Shown: one piece after another, positions 5,658 through 6,107 of the stretch
How the letters are laid out: each line of letters begins with the position of its first letter
Position numbering within the stretch: the first letter of the stretch is position 1
Origin: CAXBGS01 sp963975425
GTDB taxonomy: Bacteria; Planctomycetota; Planctomycetia; Pirellulales; Pirellulaceae
Direction: 5' to 3'
DNA length: 6,107 nucleotides
Assembly (NCBI GenBank): GCA_963975425.1
Contig: CAXBGS010000028.1
Location: forward strand, 1-6,107
The notes under the pieces: generated by a model
What the model was told of the DNA's origin: nothing
The model's database searches: none
Seen by the model: only the letters and a program-made list of their open reading frames with translations
Position numbers and translations under genes: made by a program

Positions 5658-6005
5658 ATGTCGAAAGCAAAGACTCGCCCGACCAAGAAACCTGGATCCG
5701 CAGCCCATTCGACAGACACGACCAACGACTCGCACCGCTGGACATTTCTGACCAATCACACGCACGTCCTGGCGGTGCTGCACTCGGATCCGACGATTGT
5801 GGTTCGACAAGTCGCAATGCAGGTTGGGATCACCGAACGTGCCGTGCAGCGGATCATCCAAGAACTAGAGGATGGCGGATTTATCAGCCGAAAAAAGGTC
5901 GGCCGGCAAAACCAATACCGAGTGCTCGCGAATAAATCGTTGCGTCACCCAATCGAAGCTCACCGAAAGATTGGTGACATTTTGAAACTAATCAACAAGA
6001 CCTAA
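5658..6005 (+). CDS. Winged helix-turn-helix DNA-binding protein (MarR/ArsR-like), 115 aa
   Basis: A short basic, polar leader (MSKAKTRPTKKPG) is followed by a single winged-helix domain at residues 28-91. The string WTFLTNHTHVLAVL forms the first helix. VRQVAMQVGITERAVQRIIQELEDGGFI (49-76) is the helix-turn-helix with recognition helix TERAVQRIIQEL. SRKKVGRQNQYRVL (77-90) is the basic wing. The tail SLRHPIEAHRKIGDILKLI resembles a conserved ending of a small stand-alone wHTH family known from several bacterial phyla, recalled from memory. It likely acts as a cytoplasmic transcription regulator, and no ligand or metal motif is visible. ATG 5658 was chosen because the domain starts soon after, with GACGGA (5643-5648) as a weak ribosome site. 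An ATG at 5358 in the same frame would add 100 residues of unlikely composition. Its target cannot be told from the context. It may regulate its divergent neighbour. Confidence 0.82.
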   Translation: MSKAKTRPTKKPGSAAHSTDTTNDSHRWTFLTNHTHVLAVLHSDPTIVVRQVAMQVGITERAVQRIIQELEDGGFISRKKVGRQNQYRVLANKSLRHPIEAHRKIGDILKLINKT

Positions 6006-6070
6006 CGCAGCCGATCGCCGCAGTACGGGCAACACCACGCTGGCAAAATCAACACCTTCAGTCGGCACCT
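6002..6070 (-). pseudogene. Possible 3' remnant of a convergent gene encoding a CPYCG zinc-ribbon tail
   Basis: On the minus strand, 6055 to 6002 reads VLILPAWCCPYCGDRLR followed by TAG. Its stop (6002-6004) overlaps the TAA of the winged-helix gene (6003-6005). CP-x-CG-x-x-L is a common zinc-ribbon ending of small bacterial proteins. Going upstream the frame enters the 13-bp tandem repeat and meets TGA at 6071-6073, so no full gene can be read here. Either a gene was broken by growth of the repeat, or the motif is a coincidence in a 17-residue frame. The assignment is tentative. Confidence 0.25.
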
Positions 6071-6107
6071 TCAGTCGGCACCTTCAGTCGGCACCTTCAG
6101 TCGGCAC
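6053..6107. repeat. 13-bp tandem repeat (CACCTTCAGTCGG), at least 4.2 copies, continues past the window end
   Basis: Four perfect copies at 6053-6065, 6066-6078, 6079-6091 and 6092-6104 are followed by CAC at 6105-6107, so the array is cut by the window edge. The unit length is not a multiple of three. On the minus strand the array has a TGA in every frame once per 39 bp. On the plus strand it is open in all frames. Perfect identity indicates recent expansion, probably by slippage, and copy number may vary between strains. Confidence 0.95.

Overview
The window looks like a stretch of chromosome from a planctomycete, most likely Rhodopirellula or a close relative in Pirellulaceae. This is inferred from the mid-50s GC feel, gene-poor spacing, weak or missing Shine-Dalgarno sites and the style of the proteins (secreted beta-propeller, SulP-carbonic anhydrase fusion, 'FLTWT-YGT-L-GD' type REP-associated transposase). 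There is no rRNA or marker gene to prove it.

Left part (1-1040): a single-domain HUH/Y1 transposase of the RAYT type lies on the minus strand (60-545). It sits beside a family of large imperfect palindromes. Half of a palindrome touches its stop codon (29-55). On the other side five units follow in tandem with a period of about 95 bp (647-1039): three are well formed, one is shortened and one is a stub. A near-identical 35-bp segment occurs on both sides of the transposase (21-55 and 639-673). Together this is a REPtron-like locus, a RAYT with its own REP hairpins. It is the most interesting structure here.

Middle part (1040-4815): a plausible promoter (1052-1079) and a GGAG site lead into a 337-aa secreted NHL/beta-propeller protein (1110-2123, plus). 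Its sequence lines up from memory with the lyase half of peptidylglycine amidating enzyme (PAL), including likely metal-binding histidines and the catalytic tyrosine. It converges on a 758-aa minus-strand protein (2226-4502) made of a SulP anion transporter, a STAS domain and a beta-carbonic anhydrase, presumably coupling bicarbonate transport to CO2/bicarbonate interconversion at the inner face of the membrane. A 16-bp GC-rich hairpin (2168-2204) lies between the two convergent stops and could terminate both.

Right part (4503-6107): a 313-bp gap without a clear gene, a small uncertain exported protein (4816-5160, minus), a long AT-richer divergent intergenic region, and a 115-aa winged-helix DNA-binding protein (5658-6005, plus). 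The window ends in a 13-bp tandem repeat (at least four copies, running off the end). Between that repeat and the regulator, the minus strand can encode a short cysteine-rich tail (CPYCG) whose stop codon overlaps the stop of the regulator. This may be the remnant of a convergent gene interrupted by the repeat. The genes do not form one operon. The only clear functional unit is the RAYT with its palindromes, and the transporter-anhydrase fusion is a self-contained two-step machine.
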